The notes beneath the pieces are model-generated. The model was given only the letters and a program-made list of their open reading frames with translations, was not told where the DNA came from and did not search any database. Shown here in pieces: positions 43,366 to 51,546 of a stretch of DNA of 64,000 nt. Position numbers and translations under genes: made by a program. Where the stretch lies: positions 39,668 to 103,667 of the forward strand of contig CANRIA010000003.1 in NCBI GenBank assembly GCA_947630555.1, read 5' to 3'. The stretch's first letter is position 1; every line of letters begins with the position of its first letter. Source of the DNA: an uncultured Clostridia bacterium. GTDB taxonomy: Bacteria; Bacillota; Clostridia; Oscillospirales; Ruminococcaceae.

Positions 43366-44459
43366 TGATCACAAACACAGCAGGGCTTGTAAGAGGCAAG
43401 CAGAAAAAGGCAAAGAAAGTCGTCATATACGGCGTAGAGGGCATAGGCAAGTCAACATTTGCGGCGCAATTCCCCGACCCGATATTTATAGACGTTGAGG
43501 GCGGCACATCAGCTCTTGACGTGGACAGGCTGCCAACACCCACCAGCTGGACTTTGCTTTGTGAAAATATCGAGCAGGAAAGGCAACTGAAACGCTGCAA
43601 AACTCTTGTCATAGACACAATTGACTGGGCAGAGAGAATGTGCATAGCCGAACTGTGCGCTAAGTACAAAAAAACAGGTATAGAGGAATTTGGTTACGGG
43701 AATGGTTGGCAGTACGAAAAGGAAAAATTCGACAAGTTTCTTGACCTTCTGCAAGAGGTCGTGGACAGCGGCATAAACGTGGTACTTATCGCTCACGCAA
43801 AAATTAAGAAGTTTGACCAGCCGGAAGAAATGGGTGCAGGTTATGACCGCTGGGAACTGAAGCTCGGCGACAAGACCACTAACAAGATCGCACCGATCGT
43901 CAAAGAATGGGCGGATATAGTTCTGTTTTTGAATTTTAAGACAGAAGTGATCGCTTTGGACAAGGACGGCAAAAAGTTAAAGGCAAATAATAACGAGTGC
44001 AAAAGAGTTATGTATACGACACGGCGAGCCTGTTGGGATGCCAAGAACCGCTTCGGGCTGCCAGATGAGCTGCCGCTTGAATACAAGTACATAGCACATC
44101 TTTTTGAAGATACACCGACCGAGACGAAAGTGCCCGAGCGTGTTATTGAGCGTACTGTAGAGCAGCCTGCGCCTGCACCGGTACAGACAGATGTGAATGT
44201 AGTCGGTGATCTATCGGACTTTGAAGACGTTACGCCGCTGAATATACCCGAAGAACTGCCGAAGGCTTTGAAAGACCTTATGCAGGAGTACAGGGTAAGC
44301 GAAGAGGACATCAGGCTTGCGGTCAGCCTTAAAGGCTACTATCCGCAGGATATGCCGGTAAGCAGGTATGACGAGCGCTTTATAAGCGGCGTGCTTATAG
44401 CCTGCTGGAACGATGTTTACAAAATGATAAAAGAAAACCAAGAAAATCCATTTGATTGA
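43365..44459 (+). CDS. RecA-like ATPase of the Sak4 / AAA_24 family
   Basis: A 364-residue protein with P-loop VIYGVEGIGKSTFAAQF (about 22-38) and Walker B KTLVIDTIDWAE (about 82). The LIAHAKIKKFD block resembles the RecA-like core of phage Sak4 recombinases. The C-terminal ~100 residues are linker and helical, without clear homology. Sak4 proteins bind single-stranded DNA and promote strand annealing with an SSB partner; the following DUF669 gene fits that partner role. Start is ATG 43365, overlapping the previous stop, behind GGAAGG. Confidence 0.82.
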   Translation: MITNTAGLVRGKQKKAKKVVIYGVEGIGKSTFAAQFPDPIFIDVEGGTSALDVDRLPTPTSWTLLCENIEQERQLKRCKTLVIDTIDWAERMCIAELCAKYKKTGIEEFGYGNGWQYEKEKFDKFLDLLQEVVDSGINVVLIAHAKIKKFDQPEEMGAGYDRWELKLGDKTTNKIAPIVKEWADIVLFLNFKTEVIALDKDGKKLKANNNECKRVMYTTRRACWDAKNRFGLPDELPLEYKYIAHLFEDTPTETKVPERVIERTVEQPAPAPVQTDVNVVGDLSDFEDVTPLNIPEELPKALKDLMQEYRVSEEDIRLAVSLKGYYPQDMPVSRYDERFISGVLIACWNDVYKMIKENQENPFD

Positions 44460-44474
44460 AAGGAGTAATGAACA

Positions 44475-44939
44475 ATGAACACGGAAAATGTTGTAGCCTA
44501 TGGCTGGGAAGATCAGATAAAGAATGAGGGCGGCGAGTTTGTGCTGCTGCCCGACGGCGACTACGAATACACAGTCAGAAAAGTTTTAAGAACACGATAT
44601 AACGGATCAGAAAAAGTGCCGCCTTGTAACAGGGCTATGGTCACTTTTGAGGTGACTGGCAGCGAGGGCACAGTAAGCATAGAAGAGGGCTTTTTCCTGC
44701 TTTCAAACTTTGAGTGGAAGCTGTCGCAATTGTTTTTATCTCTCGGCATGAAAAAGCACGGTGAGCCGCTGAAAATGAACTGGAACATTATCGGTAAACG
44801 TGGCAAGTGCAAGGTGGTCGTAGAAACGTATGTCAAGAAAGACGGCACAGAGGGCAAGGCGAACCACATAAAGCGTTTTTACGACTATGACGAAGCAAAC
44901 GCGCCTGCGGCATCAGGCTGGACGACAGGGAAGTGGTAA
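44475..44939 (+). CDS. DUF669 protein, possible ssDNA-binding partner
   Basis: 154 residues with the DUF669 pattern: N-terminal WEDQIKNEGGEFVLLPDGDYEYTV, central FEVTGSEGTVSIEEGFFLLS and the acidic tail. DUF669 genes often follow Sak4-type ATPases in phage genomes, and the fold is thought to be OB-like. It likely binds single-stranded DNA during phage recombination or replication; this is inferred from position. GGAG precedes ATG. Confidence 0.78.
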   Translation: MNTENVVAYGWEDQIKNEGGEFVLLPDGDYEYTVRKVLRTRYNGSEKVPPCNRAMVTFEVTGSEGTVSIEEGFFLLSNFEWKLSQLFLSLGMKKHGEPLKMNWNIIGKRGKCKVVVETYVKKDGTEGKANHIKRFYDYDEANAPAASGWTTGKW

Positions 44940-44941
44940 GA

Positions 44942-46522
44942 ATGCAACTGCGTACATATCAGAGCGAGGCGAAAGAGGCTATCATGCGCGAGTGGGAAAG
45001 CGGACACAAGAGAACGCTGCTTGTGCTGCCGACCGGCTGCGGCAAGACGATAGTTTTTGCCAAGCTTTCCGAAGACCTTGTAAGAAACGGTGAGCGAGTG
45101 CTTATACTTGCTCACCGAGGCGAACTGCTTACACAGGCTGCCGACAAGATAATGCAGGCTACGGGGCTGGGCTGTGCGGTAGAAAAGGCTGAAGAAAGCT
45201 GCCTTGACAGTTGGTACAGAATCGTTGTCGGCTCGGTGCAGTCGCTGATGCGCGACAAGCGGCTTGCACAATTTTCAAGAAACTACTTTGATACAATAAT
45301 TATAGATGAGGCACATCATGCTATTTCTGACAGCTATCAAAAAGTTACAGAGCATTTTTCTAACGCTAAGATACTGGGCGTTACAGCAACGCCAGACAGG
45401 GGCGACATGAGAAATCTCGGTCAGATATTTGACAGCCTTGCCTATGAATACACTCTGCCAAAGGCTATAAAAGAGGGCTATCTGTCGCCGATAAAAGCGC
45501 AGACTATACCGCTTAGACTTGACCTTTCGGGCGTAAGCGTGCAGGCAGGTGATTTCCGCGCGAGCGACATTGACAATGCTCTTGATCCGTATCTGTATCA
45601 GATCGCCGACGAGATGCTAAATTACTGTAAAGACCGTAAAACTGTTGTATTCCTGCCGCTTATAAAAACCTCTCAAAAATTCAAAGAGATACTCAATTCT
45701 AAAGGCTTTCGCGCGGCAGAAGTAAACGGCAACAGCGACGACAGGGCGCAGGTGCTGTCTGATTTTGAAAGCGGCAAATATAACGTGCTATGCAACTCTA
45801 TGCTGCTGACAGAGGGCTGGGACTGCCCCTCGGTAGACTGCATTATAGTTCTGCGGCCGACTAAAGTCAGAAGCCTGTACTGCCAGATGGTAGGGCGCGG
45901 CACAAGGCTCTGTGAGGGCAAAGACCACCTGCTTTTGCTAGACTTTTTATGGCATACCGAACGCCATGAACTCTGCCGCCCTGCATCACTTATATGTGAG
46001 AGCGCAGAAGTAGCCGCACAAATGACCGAAAACCTTTCCGAAGCTTCCGAACCTGTGGACATCACGGAAGCGGAAGAAAAAGCCAGCGAAGACGTTGTGG
46101 CTAAGCGTGAAGAAGCTCTTGCCAATACGCTCGCTGAAATGCGTATGCGAAAACGTAAGCTTGTAGACCCTCTGCAATACGAGATGAGCATACAAGCGGA
46201 AGATCTGTCGTCATATCAGCCTGCATTCGGCTGGGAAATGTCGCCTGCATCTGATAAACAGAAAGCTGCTCTCGAAAAGTATGGAATATACCCTGACGAG
46301 ATAGAGACGGCAGGCAAGGCGCAGCTTATACTTGACAGGCTTGCCAATCGCAGATCTATGGGTATGACCACCCCAAAGCAGATACGCTTTTTAGAGTCGC
46401 GCGGCTTTAAGCACGTTGGAAACTGGCAGTTTGATACAGCAAAAAAGCTTATTGACCGTATAGCCTCGAACGGCTGGCGCATACCGTATGACATAGACCC
46501 TGCGACATATATAGGAGCGTGA
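44942..46522 (+). CDS. Superfamily 2 DEAD/DEAH-box helicase
   Basis: 526 residues. Motif I LPTGCGKTIVFAKL (about 30), motif Ia LAHRGELLTQA, motif II IIIDEAHHAI (about 121), motif III GVTATPDRGD, motif IV region TVVFLPLIKTSQ, motif V MLLTEGWDCPSVD and motif VI QMVGRGTRL are all present, so the enzyme looks active. The C-terminal ~100 residues include a region that resembles those of phage replication helicases. Start is placed at ATG 44942 just after the DUF669 stop; an overlapping GTG at 44933 is possible. Confidence 0.9.
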   Translation: MQLRTYQSEAKEAIMREWESGHKRTLLVLPTGCGKTIVFAKLSEDLVRNGERVLILAHRGELLTQAADKIMQATGLGCAVEKAEESCLDSWYRIVVGSVQSLMRDKRLAQFSRNYFDTIIIDEAHHAISDSYQKVTEHFSNAKILGVTATPDRGDMRNLGQIFDSLAYEYTLPKAIKEGYLSPIKAQTIPLRLDLSGVSVQAGDFRASDIDNALDPYLYQIADEMLNYCKDRKTVVFLPLIKTSQKFKEILNSKGFRAAEVNGNSDDRAQVLSDFESGKYNVLCNSMLLTEGWDCPSVDCIIVLRPTKVRSLYCQMVGRGTRLCEGKDHLLLLDFLWHTERHELCRPASLICESAEVAAQMTENLSEASEPVDITEAEEKASEDVVAKREEALANTLAEMRMRKRKLVDPLQYEMSIQAEDLSSYQPAFGWEMSPASDKQKAALEKYGIYPDEIETAGKAQLILDRLANRRSMGMTTPKQIRFLESRGFKHVGNWQFDTAKKLIDRIASNGWRIPYDIDPATYIGA

Positions 46523-46526
46523 GCAC

Positions 46527-48761
46527 ATGAACGTTAAACTTACTGATATATTAGACCACATAGACCCTGCCGACTGTGACTATCAAGAGTGGATCAACGT
46601 CGGTATGGCGCTCAAACATGAGGGCTATTCCTGCACTGATTGGGAAAACTGGTCGAGGCGTGATGCACGGCGTTTCCATTCCGGAGAATGCCAGAACAAG
46701 TGGAACACCTTCGGCGGATCTGCCTCGCCGGTAACGGCAGGCACTATCGTACAAATGGCAAAGGACAGGGGCTTTGAATTTAAGCGACCTGCGCCGCTTG
46801 CCTATGACTGGAACGACGTTATTACAGCCGAGGAAGAAATGCTCTCCGCGCCGCTGACAGGCGAGGGCATACCCGTTAAAGAGCCTGCGGTGTGGAATCC
46901 TGCCGAGCAGATAATTACATATCTCGAAACGCTGTTTGATAAAGATGACCATGTCGGCTATGTTACAGAAACTTGGGAAAAGCAGAGCGACGACGGTACT
47001 GTAAAGCACCTGCCGAACAGAGGCAGCTACGACCGCACGGCAGGAGAGCTTATTAAAGAGCTGCGCAAGTGCGGCGGCGACATAGGCGCGGTGCTTGGCG
47101 ACTACAAAAAAGAGGCAGGCGCATGGATACGCTTCAATCCTCTTGATGGCAAGGGCGTCAAGGACGAGAATGTTTCCGACTACAGATATGCGCTTGTTGA
47201 GAGCGACAGCATGGCGCTTGAAGAGCAGAACGCGCTTATAAGAGACTTAGAGCTGCCTGTCGCTATGCTTGTATATACAGGCGGCAAGAGCCTGCACGCT
47301 ATAGTGCATATAGATGCGCCTGATCTCAACGAGTATCACAAGCGAGTAGATTACCTTTTCGGTGTATGCCGCAAGAACGGGCTGTATGTAGACAAAAGCT
47401 GCCGCAACCCGTCAAGGCTCTCACGTCTGCCGGGAATAGAGCGCGGCGAGCGTAAGCAGTTTATAGTCGACAGCCACATAGGCAAGCAGAGCTGGCAGGA
47501 GTGGTATGACTACATAGCGGCTATCAATGACGATCTGCCCGATACGGTGTGCCTTGCAGACGTATGGCAGCATATGCCCAAGCTTGCACCGCCGCTTATT
47601 GACGGTGTGCTAAGGCAAGGGCACAAGCTGCTTGTCGCAGGGCCTTCTAAAGCCGGCAAGTCATTTGCGCTTATATCGCTCTGCATAGCTATTGCAGAGG
47701 GTGAGAAATGGCTGGGCTTTAACTGCGCACAAGGCAAGGTGTTGTATGTAAATCTGGAGCTTGACGGCGCATCATGTATGCACCGTTTTAAGGACGTATA
47801 TGATGCCCTCGGCTACAAAGTTGATAACTTTGATAAGATAGATATACTAAACTTGCGCGGTCACAGTGCGCCCATGGACAAGCTCGCGCCGAAACTGATA
47901 CACCGTGCGAAAAAGCGCGGCTATATTGCAATTATCTTTGACCCAATATACAAGATACTGACGGGCGACGAAAACAGCGCGGAGCATATGTCAAAATTCT
48001 GCAATTACTTTGACAGCGTGTGCAACGAGCTTGGGTGTGCGGTCATATACTGCCACCATCACTCTAAAGGATTGCAGGGTGCTAAGAGGTCTATGGACAG
48101 AGCTTCGGGCTCGGGAGTATTCGCGCGCGATCCTGATGCGCTTCTCGACTTTGCCGAGCTCGAGATCACCGACAGCTTAAAAAAGCAGGAAGAAAACAAG
48201 CTGACTTGCCGCATATGCCGCGAATGGATATGCCGATTTGACGGCGATTCGGATCTATCGCAGGACGATATGCAGTCTGCCTCTGTAATGACGGAAAAGG
48301 CGCGAGAGATATTATCGCTTAAGTCATACAAATTGATGATCGAAGAGATAGACAGAGCCAAGCACGGTATGAGCGGTCGCACGGCGTGGAGAGTTGAAGG
48401 CACGCTGCGAGAGTTTCCGAAATTTGAGCCCATCAACTTGTGGTTTGACTACCCGATACACCGCATAGACGATACAGGCGCTCTTAAAGACCTAGGTTTT
48501 GAGGGGGCGCAGCCGAAAACAACTGCGAAAGGCTCACCTTGGGGAAAGAACTTTGACAAGCGCAAGAGTAACGAGCAGCGCCAAGAGGACAGGAAGAAAT
48601 CTGTTGAGACAGCCTTTTCCGTAATCGCCGAAAACGGTCAATGCTCCATCAGCGACTTAGCCGAGTACATGGGCGTAAGCGAGAAAACAGTCCTCAATCG
48701 CATTTCAGAACATGGCGGCTTTTGGAAAGAGGGCAAAAATGTGGGAATTAAAGCTTGTTGA
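46527..48761 (+). CDS. Phage replication protein: PriCT-2, primase-like and RecA-fold helicase, with C-terminal winged helix
   Basis: 744 residues. An N-terminal PriCT-2 domain (about 5-85; CDYQEWINVGMALKHEG) is followed by a divergent archaeo-eukaryotic-primase-like region (about 130-330; AMLVYTGGKSLHAIVHID and SRLSRLPGIERG). Then comes a RecA-fold ATPase of the AAA_25/RepA type (about 350-560; Walker A VAGPSKAGKSFAL, Walker B IAIIFDPIYKIL, sensor VIYCHHHSKG) and a C-terminal winged helix (about 690-740; SISDLAEYMGVSEKTVLNRI). It is expected to prime and unwind DNA at the phage origin. The iteron-like region follows immediately downstream. Confidence 0.85.
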   Translation: MNVKLTDILDHIDPADCDYQEWINVGMALKHEGYSCTDWENWSRRDARRFHSGECQNKWNTFGGSASPVTAGTIVQMAKDRGFEFKRPAPLAYDWNDVITAEEEMLSAPLTGEGIPVKEPAVWNPAEQIITYLETLFDKDDHVGYVTETWEKQSDDGTVKHLPNRGSYDRTAGELIKELRKCGGDIGAVLGDYKKEAGAWIRFNPLDGKGVKDENVSDYRYALVESDSMALEEQNALIRDLELPVAMLVYTGGKSLHAIVHIDAPDLNEYHKRVDYLFGVCRKNGLYVDKSCRNPSRLSRLPGIERGERKQFIVDSHIGKQSWQEWYDYIAAINDDLPDTVCLADVWQHMPKLAPPLIDGVLRQGHKLLVAGPSKAGKSFALISLCIAIAEGEKWLGFNCAQGKVLYVNLELDGASCMHRFKDVYDALGYKVDNFDKIDILNLRGHSAPMDKLAPKLIHRAKKRGYIAIIFDPIYKILTGDENSAEHMSKFCNYFDSVCNELGCAVIYCHHHSKGLQGAKRSMDRASGSGVFARDPDALLDFAELEITDSLKKQEENKLTCRICREWICRFDGDSDLSQDDMQSASVMTEKAREILSLKSYKLMIEEIDRAKHGMSGRTAWRVEGTLREFPKFEPINLWFDYPIHRIDDTGALKDLGFEGAQPKTTAKGSPWGKNFDKRKSNEQRQEDRKKSVETAFSVIAENGQCSISDLAEYMGVSEKTVLNRISEHGGFWKEGKNVGIKAC

Positions 48762-48774
48762 ATATTGTTGAATA

Positions 48775-49080
48775 CAGAAACACTTTGGAAAGAAAATATC
48801 GATTAAGTCCGATTTTTTCTTCCGGAGAATAATGTTGAAAATAGAAACGTTTTGGAAGAAAATTTCGATTAACTTCGATTTCTTCTTCCGAGAAGAAAAG
48901 AAAATTTAATCGATATTTTCTTTCTTGTGGAAGAAGAAATCGATAAAATAATTTTTTTCTTCCGAGCAATTTTGGAAGAAAATATCGATAACTTAATCGA
49001 TATTTTCTCCCGGAAAAAAACCTAAATAATATTTCATATTATTTTATGGGGTATTAAACAACCCCATAAAATATGAATAG
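48775..49080. other. AT-rich iterated inverted repeats, candidate phage replication origin
   Basis: The 367-base gap between the replication gene and the resolvase has no credible gene. It contains four spaced units, near 48787-48825, 48854-48890, 48905-48963 and 48974-49013, each with GGAAGAAAATATCGATTAA-like and complementary TTAATCGATATTTTCTTCC-like arms, giving repeated ATCGAT cores. A 12-bp hairpin, ATTTTATGGGGT / ACCCCATAAAAT (49041-49072), follows. Placement directly after the primase-helicase gene fits an iteron-type origin. Confidence 0.6.
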
Positions 49081-49128
49081 AAATATTCGCAGACACCTCA
49101 AAACCCAAAGAAAAGGAGTTGTAAAAAT

Positions 49129-49584
49129 ATGCCAAACAAAAATGATGATGTTAGATTTTTCCTGCCGATGATACCGCCGCGGATCACTAAGCAGCAAAGC
49201 AGAGTTGCTAAAAGTAAAAGCGGCAAGATGATTTTCTACGAAACGCCTGAATTAAAATCTGCGCATGATAAGTTCTTGGCACATCTCGGTCATAAGTTTA
49301 ACGCATATGAAAAGCAATGCGGAATAGTAAAGCCTATGTTTGCCAATGTGCCTGTTCGGCTTATGGTCAAGTGGCTGTTTCCGCTTGATCGCACCAACAA
49401 GCATAATGACGGCGATTACAAGATAACTCGTCCCGATACCGATAATCTTCAAAAGCTTTTTAAAGACTGCCTGACCGAGGTCGGCTTTTTTGGTGATGAT
49501 GCTATTGTCGCCTCTGAGATCGTCGAGAAGTTTTGGTCTGACACGCCGGGAATATTTGTAGCGATTCAGAGGTTAGACGTATGA
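49129..49584 (+). CDS. RusA-like Holliday junction resolvase
   Basis: 151 residues with the RusA signature: FFLPMIPPR at the N-terminus and the metal-binding region RPDTDNLQKLFKDCLTEVGFFGDDAIV (about 98-125), which holds the conserved aspartates. Expected to cut branched DNA during recombination and before packaging. AAAGGAG precedes ATG. The gene overlaps the next start (ATGA). Confidence 0.88.
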   Translation: MPNKNDDVRFFLPMIPPRITKQQSRVAKSKSGKMIFYETPELKSAHDKFLAHLGHKFNAYEKQCGIVKPMFANVPVRLMVKWLFPLDRTNKHNDGDYKITRPDTDNLQKLFKDCLTEVGFFGDDAIVASEIVEKFWSDTPGIFVAIQRLDV

Positions 49585-49802
49585 CAGAACGAGAAATAAA
49601 ACACTTCCTTAACAAGCGTGTGGTGTTCAAAAATGACAGATTGCAAATAAACAGTGTGTACATACTGACTGGAGCGACGATAAGGAGAAATGACAGCGGC
49701 TTTTATTATCAAGCAGAAGTTACCAAGATGCGCGATGACGGTAAGACCGCTTATATATGCTCGCTTGACGATATATCGCCGTACAGCGAGAAAGGAGAAT
49801 GA
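49581..49802 (+). CDS. Small phage protein, 73 aa
   Basis: A small beta-rich protein (FKNDRLQINSVYILTGATIRR, FYYQAEV, AYICSLDDISPY) without recognised domain. It overlaps its neighbours on both sides by four bases (ATGA), so it is translated as part of the operon. Confidence 0.65.
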   Translation: MTEREIKHFLNKRVVFKNDRLQINSVYILTGATIRRNDSGFYYQAEVTKMRDDGKTAYICSLDDISPYSEKGE

Positions 49803-50230
49803 ACGTGACACTGAAAGAGTTATCTCAGCTTTATTACCTGCGAAAAGAGATAGAGATGGACAAGCAGCGGCTTGAAGCGCTGCGGACAAAAGCGCAAAGT
49901 CCTGCATCGGCAAGCTCTGACGGTGCACCTCGCACGCAGAACACAGTCAGCAGGGTGGAACGGTACACAGCCGCTATTGTGGAGCTGGAAGCTGTTATAG
50001 CCGCTAAGCGAGAACAGTGCATATATGAGCGAGCACGTTTAGAGAAATATATAGCTGAGATACCCGACAGCTATATACGGCAGATATTTACATATCGCTT
50101 TGTAAACGGCTTATCGTGGGTCACGGTCTCTATAAGGCTCGGCGGCAAGAACACGGCTGACGGTGTGAAGAAAGCGTGCTACAGATATTTGAGCGCGGAG
50201 AAAAAGCAAATCCCTCACTCTTCAAAGTGA
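49799..50230 (+). CDS. Late-gene transcriptional regulator, ArpU/RinA-like sigma-type fold
   Basis: 143 residues. The C-terminal part IPDSYIRQIFTYRFVNGLSWVTVSIRLGG-type sequence (about 88-130) is the sigma-70 region-4-like helix-turn-helix typical of phage late regulators (RinA, ArpU, DUF1492 types). The N-terminal half is a coiled coil (LRKEIEMDKQRLEALRTK; AAIVELEAVIAAKREQ). It is the last gene before the late region, so it likely activates the packaging and structural operon. The possible target site with TTTGTCCCG boxes lies 730 bases downstream. Confidence 0.8.
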   Translation: MNVTLKELSQLYYLRKEIEMDKQRLEALRTKAQSPASASSDGAPRTQNTVSRVERYTAAIVELEAVIAAKREQCIYERARLEKYIAEIPDSYIRQIFTYRFVNGLSWVTVSIRLGGKNTADGVKKACYRYLSAEKKQIPHSSK

Positions 50231-50233
50231 GGG
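50212..50233. terminator. Bidirectional hairpin between late regulator and hicB
   Basis: CCCTCACT - CTTCAA - AGTGAGGG, overlapping the regulator stop codon. On the minus strand it is followed by ATTTGCTTTTT. It separates the middle operon from the convergent hicAB module. Confidence 0.6.
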
Positions 50234-50244
50234 AGCAGACTGCT

Positions 50245-50643
50245 TTATTTTGGGTCGGTAATTTTTAACTCTCTTTTCAGAGCAGCTTGCAAAGCCTGTG
50301 AAAAGTTGATATTCGCTTTTTCTGCCTCGTAGCAAAGCCAGCTTGGCAGAGTACAGTTTTTCTTCACAACTTTCATTTCGTTTTTGCGGCGATATTCCAC
50401 AAAGTCAACGTCAACAAGCGAAACAATTTGCTCTATATTGTGTATTATATCATTTACGTTAGTTGCCACAGGTATCGTTTTTCCGTCATCTTCCATATCA
50501 ACACCCATTATGCCTATAGCATCTCTTGCCATTTCGATAGCCTCGGTCAGATCGTCGCCTTGTGTGCCTATGTCAAAGTCCGGAATATAAACAGTATAAC
50601 CTACGTCCTCTTTTGTTAAGATTATCGGATATGAATTTTTCAT
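50245..50643 (-). CDS. hicB: HicB-family antitoxin
   Basis: 132 residues: an N-terminal partial RNase-H-like HicB domain (GYTVYIPDFDIGTQGDDLTEAIEMARDAI) and a C-terminal ribbon-helix-helix-like segment (LPSWLCYEAEKANINFSQALQAAL) for DNA binding. It neutralises HicA and should repress the hicAB promoter. The gene follows hicA by 54 bases on the minus strand. A GGAGG box precedes the ATG. Confidence 0.88.
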   Translation of the reverse strand: MKNSYPIILTKEDVGYTVYIPDFDIGTQGDDLTEAIEMARDAIGIMGVDMEDDGKTIPVATNVNDIIHNIEQIVSLVDVDFVEYRRKNEMKVVKKNCTLPSWLCYEAEKANINFSQALQAALKRELKITDPK

Positions 50644-50697
50644 AATAAAGCCTCCTGATTAAGTTTTAATATTTTATGCAAGGGCAGGCAGCAGGGC

Positions 50698-50880
50698 TTA
50701 TTTCAGCCCTCGCCTTTTTATTATTGCCTTTGCCAGATTTTCTTTTATTTCCTTGTGCCTTGGTATCGTTTCACTTTCGATACCGTTTGTATAAATATCA
50801 TGTCCACCACCGTTTCTTTTTAAGTACCAACCGTTCTTTTCAAGCAGTCTTATCAAGTCTGTTCTTTTCGTTGTCCTCAC
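50698..50880 (-). CDS. hicA: HicA-family mRNA interferase toxin
   Basis: 60 residues of double-stranded-RNA-binding fold: KRTDLIRLLEKNGWYLKRNGGGH with the catalytic His in GGGHDIYTN, and the basic C-terminus KAIIKRRGLK. HicA cleaves mRNA when not bound by HicB. Start is GTG 50880 behind AAGGAAGAG. The module is inverted relative to the phage operons and has its own consensus promoter, so it is expressed in the lysogen. It could stabilise the prophage or restrict other phages. Confidence 0.88.
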   Translation of the reverse strand: MRTTKRTDLIRLLEKNGWYLKRNGGGHDIYTNGIESETIPRHKEIKENLAKAIIKRRGLK

Positions 50881-50897
50881 CTCTTCCTTACATATAT

Positions 50898-50926
50898 ATT
50901 ATACGCCTTTAATGCGTATTTGTCAA
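50898..50926 (-). promoter_or_regulatory. hicAB promoter with operator palindrome
   Basis: On the minus strand TTGACA (50926-50921), 17-base spacer, TATAAT (50903-50898). The spacer holds an inverted repeat ATACGC/GCGTAT (50901-50919), a likely HicB binding site. Confidence 0.8.
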
Positions 50927-50959
50927 GGGGTTTTTGAAAATTTTTTAAGAAATTTTTAT

Positions 50960-50994
50960 TTTGTCCCGTTTGTCCCGAAATGCTGTGATATAAT
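50960..50994 (+). promoter_or_regulatory. Putative late promoter with tandem activator boxes
   Basis: Two perfect direct repeats TTTGTCCCG (50960-50968, 50969-50977) precede an extended -10 element TGATATAAT (50986-50994). No good -35 box exists, as expected for an activator-dependent promoter. It lies upstream of the HNH and terminase genes. Confidence 0.55.
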
Positions 50995-51021
50995 GTTATC
51001 ATAGGATATTTGATATATTTC

Positions 51022-51054
51022 AAGCCCGACAGTTATAAGCTGCTGGGCTTTTAT
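51022..51054 (+). terminator. Hairpin with T-run in the late leader
   Basis: AAGCCC-ga-CAG, loop, CTG-ct-GGGCTT, followed by TTAT. It sits between the putative late promoter and the HNH gene and resembles an intrinsic terminator; it may be regulated by antitermination. Confidence 0.5.
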
Positions 51055-51068
51055 ACGGAGATGATACA

Positions 51069-51419
51069 ATGCCCCGGAAGCCTAAGCGACCGTGTGCTTA
51101 CCCCGGCTGCCCTAACCTTTGCGACGGGCAGTACTGCAAGGAACATGAGAAGCCTATGCGTGAGCAGTACGACAAGTACGAGCGTGCGCCCGACGTCAAC
51201 AAGAAGTACGGCAGAGCATGGAAGCGCATACGCGACCGCCATGTAAGAGCGCACCCATACTGTGAGTTGTGCCTTAAAGATGGACGGATCACGCCGGTAG
51301 AAGAAGTGCATCATGTCAAGCCTGTATCACAAGGCGGCACACATGACCGCAACAACCTGATGAGCTTATGCAAATCGTGCCATACTAAGATACATCGCAA
51401 CGAGCTGCACGACAGGTAA
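51069..51419 (+). CDS. HNH endonuclease, packaging-associated
   Basis: 116 residues. Two zinc-binding CxxC pairs (CELC, CKSC) flank the HNH core VEEVHHVKPVSQGGTHDRNNLMSLC. An additional cysteine pattern (CAYPGCPNLCDGQYC) forms an N-terminal zinc knuckle. Phages of the HK97 type encode such an HNH protein beside the terminase, where it is needed for cos cleavage. GGAGAT precedes the ATG. First gene of the late operon. Confidence 0.9.
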   Translation: MPRKPKRPCAYPGCPNLCDGQYCKEHEKPMREQYDKYERAPDVNKKYGRAWKRIRDRHVRAHPYCELCLKDGRITPVEEVHHVKPVSQGGTHDRNNLMSLCKSCHTKIHRNELHDR

Positions 51420-51509
51420 AAAAAGGGCTAGAGGGGGTCAAAATCTCTAAAAATGTTAATTTTTGGACAACGGCGCCCAGTGTCACGCGAAAAAATTCGG
51501 AAATCAAAC

Positions 51510-51523
51510 GGGGTATATACCCC
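51510..51523. other. Perfect palindrome GGGGTATATACCCC, candidate cos site
   Basis: The 127-base gap between the HNH and small terminase genes holds a perfect 14-bp palindrome and a conserved-looking GC-rich stretch (GGACAACGGCGCCC, 51467-51480). The position between HNH and terminase fits a cos cleavage or binding region. Confidence 0.45.
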
Positions 51524-51546
51524 CCTGCCAAAAATGAGGTGAGAAA

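Noticed and set aside
48748..48969. Minus-strand 73-codon frame over the iterated repeats
   Set aside because: Its product is only a translation of the repeated GAAGAAAATATCGAT units, without ribosome binding site or family resemblance.
48775..49080. CRISPR array
   Set aside because: The repeats are imperfect inverted repeats without unique spacers of constant length, and no cas genes are near.
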